Under the pieces are notes generated by a model. It saw only the letters and a list, made by a program, of their open reading frames with translations. It was not told the DNA's origin and did not search any database. The translations under genes and the position numbers were made by a program. Positions 33,376-41,723 of a stretch of 64,000 nucleotides of DNA are shown piece by piece. Location of the stretch: the NCBI RefSeq assembly GCF_000092865.1, contig NC_014151.1:1302001-1366000 (forward strand). Reading direction: 5' to 3'. Source of the DNA: Cellulomonas flavigena DSM 20109 (GTDB lineage: Bacteria; Actinomycetota; Actinomycetes; Actinomycetales; Cellulomonadaceae). Position 1 is the first letter of the stretch, and each line of letters opens with the position of its first letter.

Positions 33376-34523
33376 GACGCGGCCCGGGCGTGCGGGGTGG
33401 GGGTGGGCATGTCGGGCCTCCCGGGGTTCGGGTCGGACAGCGGGGTCAGGTCGGTCAGCGGGACGAGCGGCGGGACGTCGCACGTGGTCGCCACCTCCAG
33501 CCGGGTGCGCGCGTCGGCGGCGCGCAGCACGGTCTCCATGGTGTCGAGCACGTGCAGCGCGACGTCGGCGGACGCGCGGGTGGTGCGCCGGTCGGCGCTG
33601 CGGGCCGCGTCGACGAGGCCCACGCCGCGCCCCGCGCCCGCGTAGCCCGCGGACACCGGGAGCGTGCGCCACTCGTCGCCGCGCGCGTGCACGCGCACGT
33701 CGCCGTCGAACCGGTTGGGGTCGGGCACCAGCAGCGACCCCTCCTCGCCGTGCACCTCGATCGGGCTCGCGGTCGTGGCGGGCGCGTCGAAGCTCATCAG
33801 CAGCGTCGTCACGGCACCGGACGCGTGCTCGACGAGCGCGGTGACGTGCGTCGCGACGTCGACGGGCACCTGCTCGCCCGCACGTGGCCCCTGACCGATC
33901 GTGCGGTGCGTGCGCGGGCGCGTCGCCACACCCTGCACGGCCGTGACGGGGCCGAGCAGGTGCACGAGCGTCGTGAGGTAGTACGGGCCCATGTCGAGCA
34001 GCGGTCCGCCACCCGGCGCGTAGTAGAAGTCCGGCTGCGGGTGCCATGCCTCGTGCCCGCCGCACGCCATGGTCGCGGTCGCGGCGACGGGGCGGCCGAT
34101 GGCACCGGCCTCGACGGCGGCGCGCGCGGTCTGCACCCCCGTGCCGAGCACGGTGTCCGGGGCGCCGCCGACGGCGAGGCCGGCGGCGCCGGCGGCCTCG
34201 AGCACGCGCCGCGCGGCGGCGACGGTCGAGCACAGCGGCTTCTCGTTGTGGACGGACCGGCCGTGCGCGATCGCGTCGAGCGCGACCTGCTCGTGGGCGG
34301 CGGGCGTCGTGAGGTCGAGGACCCACTCCAGGCCGTCGAGCGCGTACAGCTCGGGGAGGTCGACGGCACGCAGGCCGCGGCGCTGCGCCGTGACGTCGGC
34401 GCGCGTGCGGTCGACGTCCGCGACGGCGACGACGTCGACCTCGGCGGCGCCGACGAGCGTCGTCAGGTACTGCTCGGAGATGACGCCGCAGCCGACGACC
34501 CCGACCCTCAGCGGCTCGCCCAC
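33372..34523 (-). CDS. Gfo/Idh/MocA family oxidoreductase (second copy, distinct)
   Basis: A 383-residue dehydrogenase: LRVGVVGCGVISEQYLTTL, DLTTPAAHEQVALDAIAHG, NEKPLCSTVAAARRVLEAAG and LLDMGPYYLTTLVHLLGPV. It differs clearly from its neighbour, so the two may act on different intermediates of one sugar. The start GTG at 34523 overlaps the end of the ThuA gene by 16 nt. Middle gene of a three-gene operon under predicted LacI control. Confidence 0.9.
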   Translation of the reverse strand: MGEPLRVGVVGCGVISEQYLTTLVGAAEVDVVAVADVDRTRADVTAQRRGLRAVDLPELYALDGLEWVLDLTTPAAHEQVALDAIAHGRSVHNEKPLCSTVAAARRVLEAAGAAGLAVGGAPDTVLGTGVQTARAAVEAGAIGRPVAATATMACGGHEAWHPQPDFYYAPGGGPLLDMGPYYLTTLVHLLGPVTAVQGVATRPRTHRTIGQGPRAGEQVPVDVATHVTALVEHASGAVTTLLMSFDAPATTASPIEVHGEEGSLLVPDPNRFDGDVRVHARGDEWRTLPVSAGYAGAGRGVGLVDAARSADRRTTRASADVALHVLDTMETVLRAADARTRLEVATTCDVPPLVPLTDLTPLSDPNPGRPDMPTPTPHARAAS

Positions 34524-35194
34524 ACCATGCTCCTCTCGATCATCGTGCGGACGCTGGGGTGCTCCAGCACGTCGAGGCTGTGGCCGGGCGTCACGACGCA
34601 GATGCGTCCCTCGCCCCACTGCCGCGTCCACACCGCGGGGCACGTGATGGTGCGGTGCCAGGGGTGCCACGGCGGTGCGGGGTGGGTGGTGGTGGCGAGG
34701 ACGTCGTTGAGGTCGTCGGTGAGCACCCAGTACTGCTCGGTGGTGAGCTCGAACGACGCGATGCCGGCCGTGACCGGGTGGTCCGCGGCGGCGGGGAGCA
34801 TGTCGACCGTGTAGGGCAGGTAGTTGTCGGACTGGTCGCCGTGGCACTCGTCGGGGTGCTTCGAGGGATGGGTCGCGAACTGCCCGCCGACGAGCTGCAG
34901 GTAGTCCGAGCTGTTGCGGAACGAGTCGGCGATGCCGCCGTGCCACCCGACGAGCCCGGTGCCCGCGGCGACGGCGTTCCGCAGGCCCGCGACGGCCGCG
35001 CCGGACGCCTCACCCATCGTGTAGCACTGCACGACCAGGTCGACGTCCGTCATCGCGTCCTGCGCGTAGACCTCCGGGGTGTCGACGACGCGCACGGCGA
35101 AGCCCGACGTCTCCAGGTGGGGGATGAACATGTCCGTGGCGGCGACGGGCGCGTGCCCGTCCCAGCCGCCGCGGACCACGAGAGCCTGCTTCAC
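34508..35194 (-). CDS. ThuA domain-containing protein
   Basis: A 228-residue protein of the ThuA/GATase-1-like fold: ALVVRGGWDGHAPVAATDMF, DLVVQCYTMGEASG, GTGLVGWHGGIADSFRNSSDY, and GEGRICVVTPGHSLDVL. Members accompany trehalose or other sugar catabolism but the reaction is unclear. GAGGAAGG precedes the GTG start (35194). First gene of the operon, with a perfect 14-bp palindrome 34 bp upstream. Confidence 0.9.
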   Translation of the reverse strand: MKQALVVRGGWDGHAPVAATDMFIPHLETSGFAVRVVDTPEVYAQDAMTDVDLVVQCYTMGEASGAAVAGLRNAVAAGTGLVGWHGGIADSFRNSSDYLQLVGGQFATHPSKHPDECHGDQSDNYLPYTVDMLPAAADHPVTAGIASFELTTEQYWVLTDDLNDVLATTTHPAPPWHPWHRTITCPAVWTRQWGEGRICVVTPGHSLDVLEHPSVRTMIERSMVWASR

Positions 35195-35227
35195 GAAGGG
35201 CCTTCCTCGGAGGATCTCGCCACGGTG

Positions 35228-35241
35228 AGAGATCGATCTCT
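35228..35241. promoter_or_regulatory. LacI-type operator upstream of the ThuA operon
   Basis: AGAGATCGATCTCT is a perfect 14-bp palindrome between the LacI gene (stop 35280) and the ThuA gene (start 35194). The same core recurs at 36321-36334 beside the GH127 gene. Two copies flanking the regulator gene strongly suggest that this LacI protein binds them. Confidence 0.78.
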
Positions 35242-35279
35242 GGCACGCTAGCCCACCGGAGGAGGGTCGCGCGAGGAGG

Positions 35280-36287
35280 TCAGACCGATTCGCGCGCGGT
35301 GAGCGTCGTCGGGAGGAGGACCTGCTGGGGTGCGCAGCCCGGGTGGGCGAGGAGGTCGAGCACCAGCTCGGCCGCGCGGGAGCCGAGCTCGCGCAGCGGC
35401 TGGCGGACGGTCGTCAGCGGCGGGTCGCAGGTCTCGGCCACGACGGTGTCGTCGAAGCCGACGACCGACACGTCGTCCGGCACGCGCCGCCCGCCCGTCT
35501 CCAGGACGCGCAGCGCGCCGACCGCCATGAGGTCCGAGCCCGCGAACAGCCCGTCGACGTCCGGGTCCCGGCGCAGCACCGACGCCACCGCCGCGGCGCC
35601 CGACGACACCGTGAACGCGCCGTGCACGACGGGCCCGGGTGCGACGTCCCACGCCGCGAGCTCGTCGCGGAACCCCCGTGTGCGCTCGTCGGCCGGTGCG
35701 TAGCCCGCCGGTCCGGCGATGGTCGCCAGCCGCCGCCGCCCGGCCTCCAGCAAGGTGCGGGCCGCGAGCCGGCCGCCGCCGTAGTTGTCGGAGTCCACCG
35801 AGGTCAGGCCCTCGCCCATGGCGGTGGTGGGCCGCCCGACGAACACCACGGGCAGCGGCAGGTCGCCGAGCTCGCCGAACAGCGGCTCCGACTCGCGCTG
35901 CAGCACGACGACCGCGGCGTCCACGTGCCCGGACGTGAGGTAGCGGTGCAGGGGCGCGCGGTCCCGCCCGTCGTCGAGCAGCAGCACGGGCTGCACCGAC
36001 CGCGCGAACAGCACGGCGGTCGCGCCCCGCAGCGGCGCGCCCACGAACGGCCCGCCCTGGCCCTCGAGCTCGCTCGCCGGGGCGACGAGCGCGACCGAGC
36101 CCGTCGCGCCGCTGCGCAGGGCCCGGGCAGCGGTGTTGGTGCGGTAGTCGAGCGCCGCGGCGGCCTCGCGCACGCGGCGCGCGAGGTCGCCGTCGACGCT
36201 CGGTGCCCCGGCGAGCGCGCGCGACGCCGTGGCGCGCGAGACCCCGGCGGCGCGCGCGACGTCGAGCAGCGTGGGACGCGAGGTCAT
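35280..36287 (-). CDS. LacI family transcriptional regulator
   Basis: A 335-residue regulator: N-terminal HTH and hinge PTLLDVARAAGVSRATASRA ... NTAARALRSGATGSVALV, then a periplasmic-binding-protein-like effector domain (VDSDNYGGGRLAARTLLEAG; LFAGSDLMAVGALRVL; VSVVGFDDTVVAE). It likely represses the GH127 gene, itself and the ThuA operon and is released by a sugar related to L-arabinose. ATG at 36287, 47 bp from the operator at 36321. Confidence 0.95.
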   Translation of the reverse strand: MTSRPTLLDVARAAGVSRATASRALAGAPSVDGDLARRVREAAAALDYRTNTAARALRSGATGSVALVAPASELEGQGGPFVGAPLRGATAVLFARSVQPVLLLDDGRDRAPLHRYLTSGHVDAAVVVLQRESEPLFGELGDLPLPVVFVGRPTTAMGEGLTSVDSDNYGGGRLAARTLLEAGRRRLATIAGPAGYAPADERTRGFRDELAAWDVAPGPVVHGAFTVSSGAAAVASVLRRDPDVDGLFAGSDLMAVGALRVLETGGRRVPDDVSVVGFDDTVVAETCDPPLTTVRQPLRELGSRAAELVLDLLAHPGCAPQQVLLPTTLTARESV

Positions 36288-36320
36288 GGCGGAATCGTGC
36301 CATGCACGACCCTCCGGGAG

Positions 36321-36334
36321 GGAGATCGATCTCT
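36321..36334. promoter_or_regulatory. LacI-type operator between lacI-like gene and GH127 gene
   Basis: GGAGATCGATCTCT: perfect 12-bp palindromic core GAGATCGATCTC, identical over 13 of 14 bases to the site at 35228-35241. It lies in the divergent 90-bp region and would control both directions. Confidence 0.78.
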
Positions 36335-36377
36335 CGGAGGCGTGACGTGGGCCCCGGAGGATGTCAGGCTGCGGCAC

Positions 36378-38627
36378 GTGAGCAACGTCGCCCGTCCGCC
36401 CGTCCTGCCCGGCCTGCGCGCGGTGCGCCTCACCGACGGCCTGTTCGCGCAGGCCCAGCGCACCGCGCTGGAGTACCTGCTGGGCCTCGACCCGGACCGC
36501 CTGCTCGCGCCGTTCCGCCGCGAGGCGGGCCTGCCGCCGGTCGCGGAGCCGTACGGGAGCTGGGAGTCGCTCGGGCTCGACGGGCACATCGGCGGCCACG
36601 CGCTGTCCGCGGCGTCGCTGCAGTGGGCGGCGACGGGCGACGACCGGGCCGCAGGGATGGCGCACGCGCTCGTCGACGGGCTCGTCCTCTGCCAGGACGC
36701 GCTCGGCACCGGCTACGTCGGGGGACTGCCCGGCGGCGTGGCGCTGTGGGAGTCGGTCGCCTCGGGCGGCGCCGAGGCCGGCACGTTCGACCTCGGCGGT
36801 GCGTGGGTGCCCTGGTACAACGTCCACAAGACGTACGCCGGGCTGATCGACGCGGCCCGGTACGCGCCCGCCGACGTCGCCGTGCGCGCGATGCGCGCGG
36901 CCGTGCGGCTCGGCGACTGGGGCGTCGCGCTGTCCGACCGGCTCGACGACGCCGCGTTCGCGCGCATGCTGCGCACCGAGTTCGGCGGCATGTGCGAGGC
37001 CTACGGCGACCTCGCCGCGCTCACGGGCGACGCGCGGTACGCGGCGCTCGCGCGCCGGTTCGCCGACGAGTCGCTGCTGGGTCCCCTGCGCGAGAGCCGC
37101 GACGAGCTCGACGGCCTGCACGCCAACACGCAGGTCGCCAAGGTGGTCGGCTGGCCCGCGATCGGCGAGGCCGACGCCGCGCTCGCCTTCGTCCGTACCG
37201 TCCTCGACCACCGCACCCTCGTGCTCGGCGGCCACTCGGTCGCCGAGCACTTCACGCCCCGGCCCGAGCGGCACGTGACGCACCGCGAGGGCCCGGAGTC
37301 GTGCAACACCGCCAACCTGCTGGAGGTCGAGCGGCGTCTCTACGAGCGCACGGGCGACGTCGCGCTGCTCGACGCGGCCGAGCGGCAGCTCGTCAACCAC
37401 GTGCTGTCCGCGCAGCACCCCGACGGCGGATTCGTGTACTTCACGCCGGCCCGCCCGGGGCACTACCGCGTGTACTCGACGCGCGACGCGTGCATGTGGT
37501 GCTGCGTCGGCACCGCGCTGGAGACGTACGCGCGCCTCGGCGAGCTCGCCTATGCGCTCTGCGGCCACGACCTGCTCGTCAACCTGCCCGTGCCCTCGAC
37601 GCTCGAGGAGCCCGGCCTGCGCGTCCGTCTCGACTCGACGTACCCGCGGGCGCTGGCGACGACGCACGCGACGCTGACGGTCGACGTCGACGCGCCCACG
37701 GACCTCGCGGTGCACCTGCGGCGCCCGTCGTGGGCGCGCGGCGACCTCGCGCCGACCGTCGACGGCGTCGGCGTCCCCGCCACCGCGGAGCGCGACGGGT
37801 ACGTCACCGTGCGCCGTACGTGGCGCGCCGGTGAGGTCCTCGCCTGGCGCCTCGTCGCCGGGCCGGCGGCCGAGCGCCTGCCCGGCGACGACGGCTGGGT
37901 CGCGCTGCGGTGGGGCCCGGTGGCCCTGGCGGTGCGCGGCGACACCGACGACCTCGTGGGGCTCCGCGCCGGCGACGCCCGCATGGGCCACGTCGCGCAC
38001 GGCCCGCTGCGCCCGCTGGCGGACACCCCCGTGCTCGTCGGGTCCGACGACGACATCAGCGCGGCCCTGCGACCCGGGCCGGACGGCACGTTCGTGCTCG
38101 ACCGGGGCGCGGAGGCGCCGCTCGTCCTGGAACCGCTGCACACGCTGCACGACGCCCGGTACACGCTCTACCTCCCGGTCGTCGCCGATGCGGCCGACCT
38201 CCCGGCCCGACGCGCCGCCCTGGCGGCCATCGACGAGGCGCAGCTCGGTCTCGCGGCGCGCACGGTGGACACCGTGGCGTGCGGCGAGCAGCAGCCCGAG
38301 ACGGACCACGGCTACCGCGGTACGGACTCGTGGACCGGCGCCACCGGCGGCCGGCACTGGCGCGCGACCCACGACGCGTTCTCCTACCGCCTGGCCGACC
38401 CCGAGGGCCGCGCGGCGCTCCTGCGCGTCGAGTACCTGGCGTCGCCGGGGCGGGCGCGGCTGCTGCGTGACGGCGCCGAGATCGGCGCGTTCGAGGTCAC
38501 CGGCGGCGAGGGCGTACGGATGCTCGACGTCCCCGTGGAGCCCGGGACCTGCGAGATCACGGTCGCCGCCGTCGACGGCACGACGCCGCCCGTCATCGCC
38601 GTCCACCTCCTGGCGCCGGCCGGCTGA
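36378..38627 (+). CDS. Beta-L-arabinofuranosidase, GH127 family
   Basis: A 749-residue (alpha/alpha)6 glycoside hydrolase with a C-terminal beta domain (DUF4986-like, about residues 450-749). Active-site features of GH127: GPESCNTANLLEVERRLYER with Glu about 307 and Cys about 309, and the zinc-linked CMWCCVGTALE with Cys about 372, 375 and 376. It releases L-arabinofuranose from plant glycan side chains. No signal peptide, so it acts on imported oligosaccharides. GTG 36378 chosen by family fit (CAGGCT 7 nt upstream); GTG 36342 is possible. Predicted LacI control. Confidence 0.9.
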   Translation: MSNVARPPVLPGLRAVRLTDGLFAQAQRTALEYLLGLDPDRLLAPFRREAGLPPVAEPYGSWESLGLDGHIGGHALSAASLQWAATGDDRAAGMAHALVDGLVLCQDALGTGYVGGLPGGVALWESVASGGAEAGTFDLGGAWVPWYNVHKTYAGLIDAARYAPADVAVRAMRAAVRLGDWGVALSDRLDDAAFARMLRTEFGGMCEAYGDLAALTGDARYAALARRFADESLLGPLRESRDELDGLHANTQVAKVVGWPAIGEADAALAFVRTVLDHRTLVLGGHSVAEHFTPRPERHVTHREGPESCNTANLLEVERRLYERTGDVALLDAAERQLVNHVLSAQHPDGGFVYFTPARPGHYRVYSTRDACMWCCVGTALETYARLGELAYALCGHDLLVNLPVPSTLEEPGLRVRLDSTYPRALATTHATLTVDVDAPTDLAVHLRRPSWARGDLAPTVDGVGVPATAERDGYVTVRRTWRAGEVLAWRLVAGPAAERLPGDDGWVALRWGPVALAVRGDTDDLVGLRAGDARMGHVAHGPLRPLADTPVLVGSDDDISAALRPGPDGTFVLDRGAEAPLVLEPLHTLHDARYTLYLPVVADAADLPARRAALAAIDEAQLGLAARTVDTVACGEQQPETDHGYRGTDSWTGATGGRHWRATHDAFSYRLADPEGRAALLRVEYLASPGRARLLRDGAEIGAFEVTGGEGVRMLDVPVEPGTCEITVAAVDGTTPPVIAVHLLAPAG

Positions 38628-38649
38628 CGGCCCCACCGTCCTCCTCCGC

Positions 38650-38715
38650 CCCGCCGAACAAGTCATTCTGCCGCTCATAGCAGCTCATGAGCGGCACAAG
38701 GTCTTGTTCGGCGGG
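38650..38715. repeat. Nested inverted repeat (large hairpin) between convergent genes
   Basis: Outer arms 38650-38662 (CCCGCCGAACAAG) and 38703-38715 (CTTGTTCGGCGGG) are perfect over 13 bp; inner arms 38669-38678 (TGCCGCTCAT) and 38687-38696 (ATGAGCGGCA) are perfect over 10 bp, with a symmetric 6-nt internal loop between. It fills the gap between the GH127 stop and the stop of the minus-strand gene at 38716. A bidirectional terminator is likely, though it is larger than needed. Confidence 0.75.
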
Positions 38716-39609
38716 TCAGATGAGGGTGGTGACGGTGGTGAGGAGACGGTGGCGGAGGGTCATGGAGCGGTCTGCGTAGTCGCGTTGCCGGCGGACGTAC
38801 TCGGCCTTGCCCGCGGGGGTCTCGATCGAGACCGGGTCCAGGCCGTAGGACGTGACGTCGTAGGGGCTGGCCTGCATGTCGGTCGTGCGGATCTCCCGCG
38901 CGAGCTCGAAGCAGTCGAGCACCAGCTCACCGGGCACGAGCGGGCCCAACTTCAGCGACCACTTGTAGAGGTCCATGTTGGCGTGCAGGCACCCGGGCTG
39001 CTCCATCGCCGTCTGCGTCGCGCGCGTGGGGGTCAGCGTGTTGCGCTCCACGGCCTCGGGCGTGAAGAACCGGAAGGCGTCGACGTGCGTGCACCGGATG
39101 CGGTGGGCCTCGACGACCGCGTCCGTGCCGTCCGACCCGAGGCGCAGGGGCAGCGGGTGGCGGTGCTCGTCAGGGCGCTCGCGGTAGACCATCGCCCACT
39201 CGTGCAGCCCGAAGCAGCCCGTCGCCGCAGGGCGCGCGGCTGTGGCGGCGAGCAACCCGGCGACGAACCGCACGGTGTCGCCGCGCGCGTCGAGGAAGGC
39301 GTCGAGGTCCAGCGTCACCGTGCCGTCGTCGGCCGTGCGGTACCAGCGCCACGACGCGTGCGGCGCCGCCCCGTCCGCGCCGGGGGCGAGTGCGACGCCC
39401 GCGCCGGGGTGCCAGCGGCGCAGCTGCCCGGGCGTCGCCGGGTAGTACTCGAACAGGAAGTCCTCGATGGCGTGCTTCTCGTGCCGTGACCGGCGTGCCC
39501 GGTGACCGGCCGTCAGCGCGTCGGCGCGCTCGCCGTGCGTCGCGACGCGCTGCGACCACGTGGCCGCGTCGAGCACGGTCAGGGGCGGGGCGGACGGGAC
39601 GGCGGGCAC
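38716..39609 (-). CDS. Conserved actinobacterial protein often labelled 3-methyladenine DNA glycosylase
   Basis: A 297-residue soluble protein. Recognised from memory of conserved text: AIEDFLFEYYPATPGQLRRW, GLHEWAMVYRE, HVDAFRFFTPEA, EQPGCLHANMDLYKWSLKL, LDCFELAREIRTTDMQASPY and AGKAEYVRRQR. Database entries of this type carry the glycosylase name, but I see no AlkA, Tag or AAG motif, so the activity is doubtful. Leaderless start GTG 39609. Function should be treated as unknown. Confidence 0.8.
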   Translation of the reverse strand: MPAVPSAPPLTVLDAATWSQRVATHGERADALTAGHRARRSRHEKHAIEDFLFEYYPATPGQLRRWHPGAGVALAPGADGAAPHASWRWYRTADDGTVTLDLDAFLDARGDTVRFVAGLLAATAARPAATGCFGLHEWAMVYRERPDEHRHPLPLRLGSDGTDAVVEAHRIRCTHVDAFRFFTPEAVERNTLTPTRATQTAMEQPGCLHANMDLYKWSLKLGPLVPGELVLDCFELAREIRTTDMQASPYDVTSYGLDPVSIETPAGKAEYVRRQRDYADRSMTLRHRLLTTVTTLI

Positions 39610-39615
39610 ACGTCC

Positions 39616-39621
39616 AGGGTA
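39616..39621 (-). promoter_or_regulatory. Probable leaderless -10 element
   Basis: TACCCT on the minus strand, 6 nt before the GTG at 39609. Confidence 0.48.
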
Positions 39622-39716
39622 GGTCGCGGTGCCGGTCCACGTGGAGCGCGGGTCCGCCGCTCGCGCCGTCCCGCGGCCGGTTGCCTCGCCGGCGGCGGCC
39701 GGGCAGGGTGACGTCC

Positions 39717-40361
39717 GTGCGCGAGCTCCTGCGGTCCCTGCCCGCCCTGTCCGGCCGGCCCCCGCGGTTCGACCCCGCGGCAGCGCCGCACGACCCGATC
39801 GACCTGTTCACGCAGTGGTTCACCGCCGCGGTCGAGGCGGGAGTGCCCGAGCCGCACGCCGCGACGCTCGCCACGGCCGACGCCGCCGGTCGCCCGTCGT
39901 CGCGGGTGCTCGTCCTCAAGGACGTCGGGCCCGACGGGTTCGCGTTCGCGACCGACGCACGCAGCGCCAAGGCCGCCGACCTCGCGGCCAACCCGCAGGC
40001 GTCGCTCGCGTTCTGGTGGCAGCCGGTCGTGCGGCAGGTCCGCGTCGCCGGCGCCGCGCGGTACCTCGGGGACGACGCGTCCGCGGCGGACTACCTCGCG
40101 CGTTCGCCCGCGTCCCGGGCCGCGGCGGCCGGCGTGCGCCCCGGTGAGCCGCTGACGTCCGTCGCCGAGCTGCACGCGTCGCTCGCGGCCTCGCGCGAGC
40201 GCATCGCCGCCGAGCCCGGGTACGTGCTGCCGTCGTGGCAGGCGTGGCTCGTCGTCCCCGACGTCGTCGAGTTCTGGCAGGGCTCCGCCGACCGCGCGCA
40301 CGTGCGGCTGGTGTACCGGCGCACCGGCGACGTGTGGGCCCGCTCGCTCGTGTGGCCCTGA
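39717..40361 (+). CDS. pdxH: Pyridoxal 5'-phosphate synthase (PNP/PMP oxidase)
   Basis: A 214-residue FMN enzyme: FTQWFTAAVEAGVPEPHAAT, SSRVLVLKDVGPDGFAFATD, KAADLAANPQASLAFWWQP, RVAGAARYL, and the C-terminal dimerisation part WQAWLVVPDVVEFWQGSADR ... VRLVYRRTGDVW. It oxidises pyridoxine or pyridoxamine phosphate to PLP, needed here by IlvE. GTG 39717 follows CAGGGT by 7 nt; GTG 39708 is an alternative. An ABC-ATPase relic follows directly. Confidence 0.93.
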   Translation: MRELLRSLPALSGRPPRFDPAAAPHDPIDLFTQWFTAAVEAGVPEPHAATLATADAAGRPSSRVLVLKDVGPDGFAFATDARSAKAADLAANPQASLAFWWQPVVRQVRVAGAARYLGDDASAADYLARSPASRAAAAGVRPGEPLTSVAELHASLAASRERIAAEPGYVLPSWQAWLVVPDVVEFWQGSADRAHVRLVYRRTGDVWARSLVWP

Positions 40362-40508
40362 CAGGCGTCGACCTGCGCGTCGAGCGCGGCAGCGTGGCGG
40401 TGCTCATCGGCCCGGTCGCACCAGCGCTTCCCGCACCGGACCGTGCTGGGCGAGCCGAGCCACGAGCGCACCCGGCGGTTCCTGCGCCGGATCCTCGACC
40501 CCGTCTAG
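40362..40508 (+). pseudogene. Relic of an amino acid ABC transporter ATPase (GlnQ/PAAT type)
   Basis: Three short pieces in order: ALTGVDLRVERGSVAVLIGP (40355-40414), which is the start of a PAAT ATPase up to but not including Walker A; HQRFPHRTVL (40419-40448, another frame), the segment just after the Q-loop; and GEPSHERTRRFLRRILDPV then stop (40449-40508), the usual C-terminus. Walker A, signature and Walker B are deleted. The order and conservation make coincidence unlikely. It overlaps the end of pdxH and of the minus-strand acyltransferase gene by a few bases. Confidence 0.7.
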
Positions 40509-41611
40509 CCGTCCTGGGTCGGTCCCGAGCGGTCCGCTCCCGGCTCCGGGCCGTCCGGCGACGGGGCGTGCGCCGCGCCTCGTCGCGCCGGCAGCTCGTC
40601 CGGCGTGACGTCAGCCGCGCGCACGGACACGGCGTGCAGCACCCACTCGAGCGGTCCGCGTCCGACGAACGCGCGCCACGCCCAGCAGAACGCGACCGTC
40701 CCCAGCAGGAACGCCAGGAAGCTGCCGAGGGTCGGCGCCCAGACGACCTGGTCGTCGAGGGCCCAGATGGCGATGATCTGGCCGGTGTACGCCGTGAGTG
40801 CCATCGCGCCCGTCGCGGAGACGGGCGCGAGCGCGCGCGGCCACCGCACGCCGATCGCGAGGCATCCGGCGAGCACCAGCAGGCACGTGCCGATGTTGCC
40901 CGTGACCTCGAAGAACGACGACGAGTGCGGCTCGGAGGTGGTCAGCGCCGTCACCTGCCCGAGGGCGAGCCGCAGCACCCACGCGCCGCCGTGGCCGACG
41001 ACGACCAGCCCGGCGCCCCACGCGGCGAGCTGCAGGTGCGTGCGGCCGGAGCGCAGGTTGCTGCGGCCGACGGCCAGGCCCACCAGGACGTACGCGAACC
41101 AGACCACCGCCGGGTAGTAGTAGCCGAAGAGCACGCTGACGAGCTCGACGGGGTGCGCGTCGTCGAGCGTCACGTGGCCCTGGAGGGCCTGGAGCAGGAA
41201 CGGCCCGCCGACCGCCAGGACGAGCGCCGCAACGACGAGCGCCCAGCGGGGGAGCCGCAGGACCGCGACGCCCGCGGCGAACAGCCCGGCGTACACGACG
41301 AGGATGACGACGACGGGCGTGTCCAGGCGCACGAGCGCCGTGCCCAGCACCACGAGCAGCACGGCCCGCACGAGGATCCGCAGCCGCGCCTGCACCAGAC
41401 GGGTACCCTGCACGGGCTCGTGGCCCCCGGACAGCAGGGCGAGCCCGACGCCCGCCAGCAGCACGAACAGGGCCGACGGGCGGCCGTCGGCGATCTGCGA
41501 CCACCCTCCTGGAGGGAAGGCCCGCCCGGGGTCGTCGAGGCCGACGTGGGCGACGACCATCCCGAGCACGGCTAGACCACGAGCGGTGTCCACTCCGACG
41601 ATGCGTCGCAC
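40505..41611 (-). CDS. Heparan-alpha-glucosaminide N-acetyltransferase-like / DUF418 membrane protein
   Basis: A 368-residue protein with about ten transmembrane helices. The start RRIVGVDTARGLAVLGMVVA is the signature of this acyltransferase-like family, and SALFVLLAGVGLALLSGG is the second helix; the C-terminal part has TAYTGQIIAIW as in DUF418. It probably transfers acyl groups across the membrane, target unknown. The GTG at 41611 is 7 nt after TAGAGT, giving an N-terminus that matches the family. A polar tail of about 40 residues ends it. Confidence 0.85.
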   Translation of the reverse strand: MRRIVGVDTARGLAVLGMVVAHVGLDDPGRAFPPGGWSQIADGRPSALFVLLAGVGLALLSGGHEPVQGTRLVQARLRILVRAVLLVVLGTALVRLDTPVVVILVVYAGLFAAGVAVLRLPRWALVVAALVLAVGGPFLLQALQGHVTLDDAHPVELVSVLFGYYYPAVVWFAYVLVGLAVGRSNLRSGRTHLQLAAWGAGLVVVGHGGAWVLRLALGQVTALTTSEPHSSSFFEVTGNIGTCLLVLAGCLAIGVRWPRALAPVSATGAMALTAYTGQIIAIWALDDQVVWAPTLGSFLAFLLGTVAFCWAWRAFVGRGPLEWVLHAVSVRAADVTPDELPARRGAAHAPSPDGPEPGADRSGPTQDG

Positions 41612-41618
41612 GCTGCGC

Positions 41619-41624
41619 ACTCTA
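41619..41624 (-). promoter_or_regulatory. Probable leaderless -10 element
   Basis: TAGAGT on the minus strand, 7 nt before the GTG at 41611. Confidence 0.45.
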
Positions 41625-41712
41625 GACGTGCCCGCTGTGGCGGACCCCGCCGCAGTTCTCAGCATGTGAGCTCATCCGTCCCGACTGTTGGTCAGCGACG
41701 GTCCGCCGCGCC

Positions 41713-41718
41713 TACAGT
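41713..41718 (+). promoter_or_regulatory. Probable leaderless -10 element
   Basis: TACAGT, 5 nt before the methyltransferase GTG at 41724. Confidence 0.42.
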
Positions 41719-41723
41719 GACGC

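Noticed and set aside
36288..38678. Upstream extension of the LacI frame (797 codons) opposite the GH127 gene
   Set aside because: The extension is antisense to a well-supported glycosidase and has shadow-like composition; LacI homology starts exactly at ATG 36287.
38650..38715. Terminal inverted repeats of an insertion sequence
   Set aside because: The arms are only about 40 bp apart with no transposase or target duplication between or beside them.
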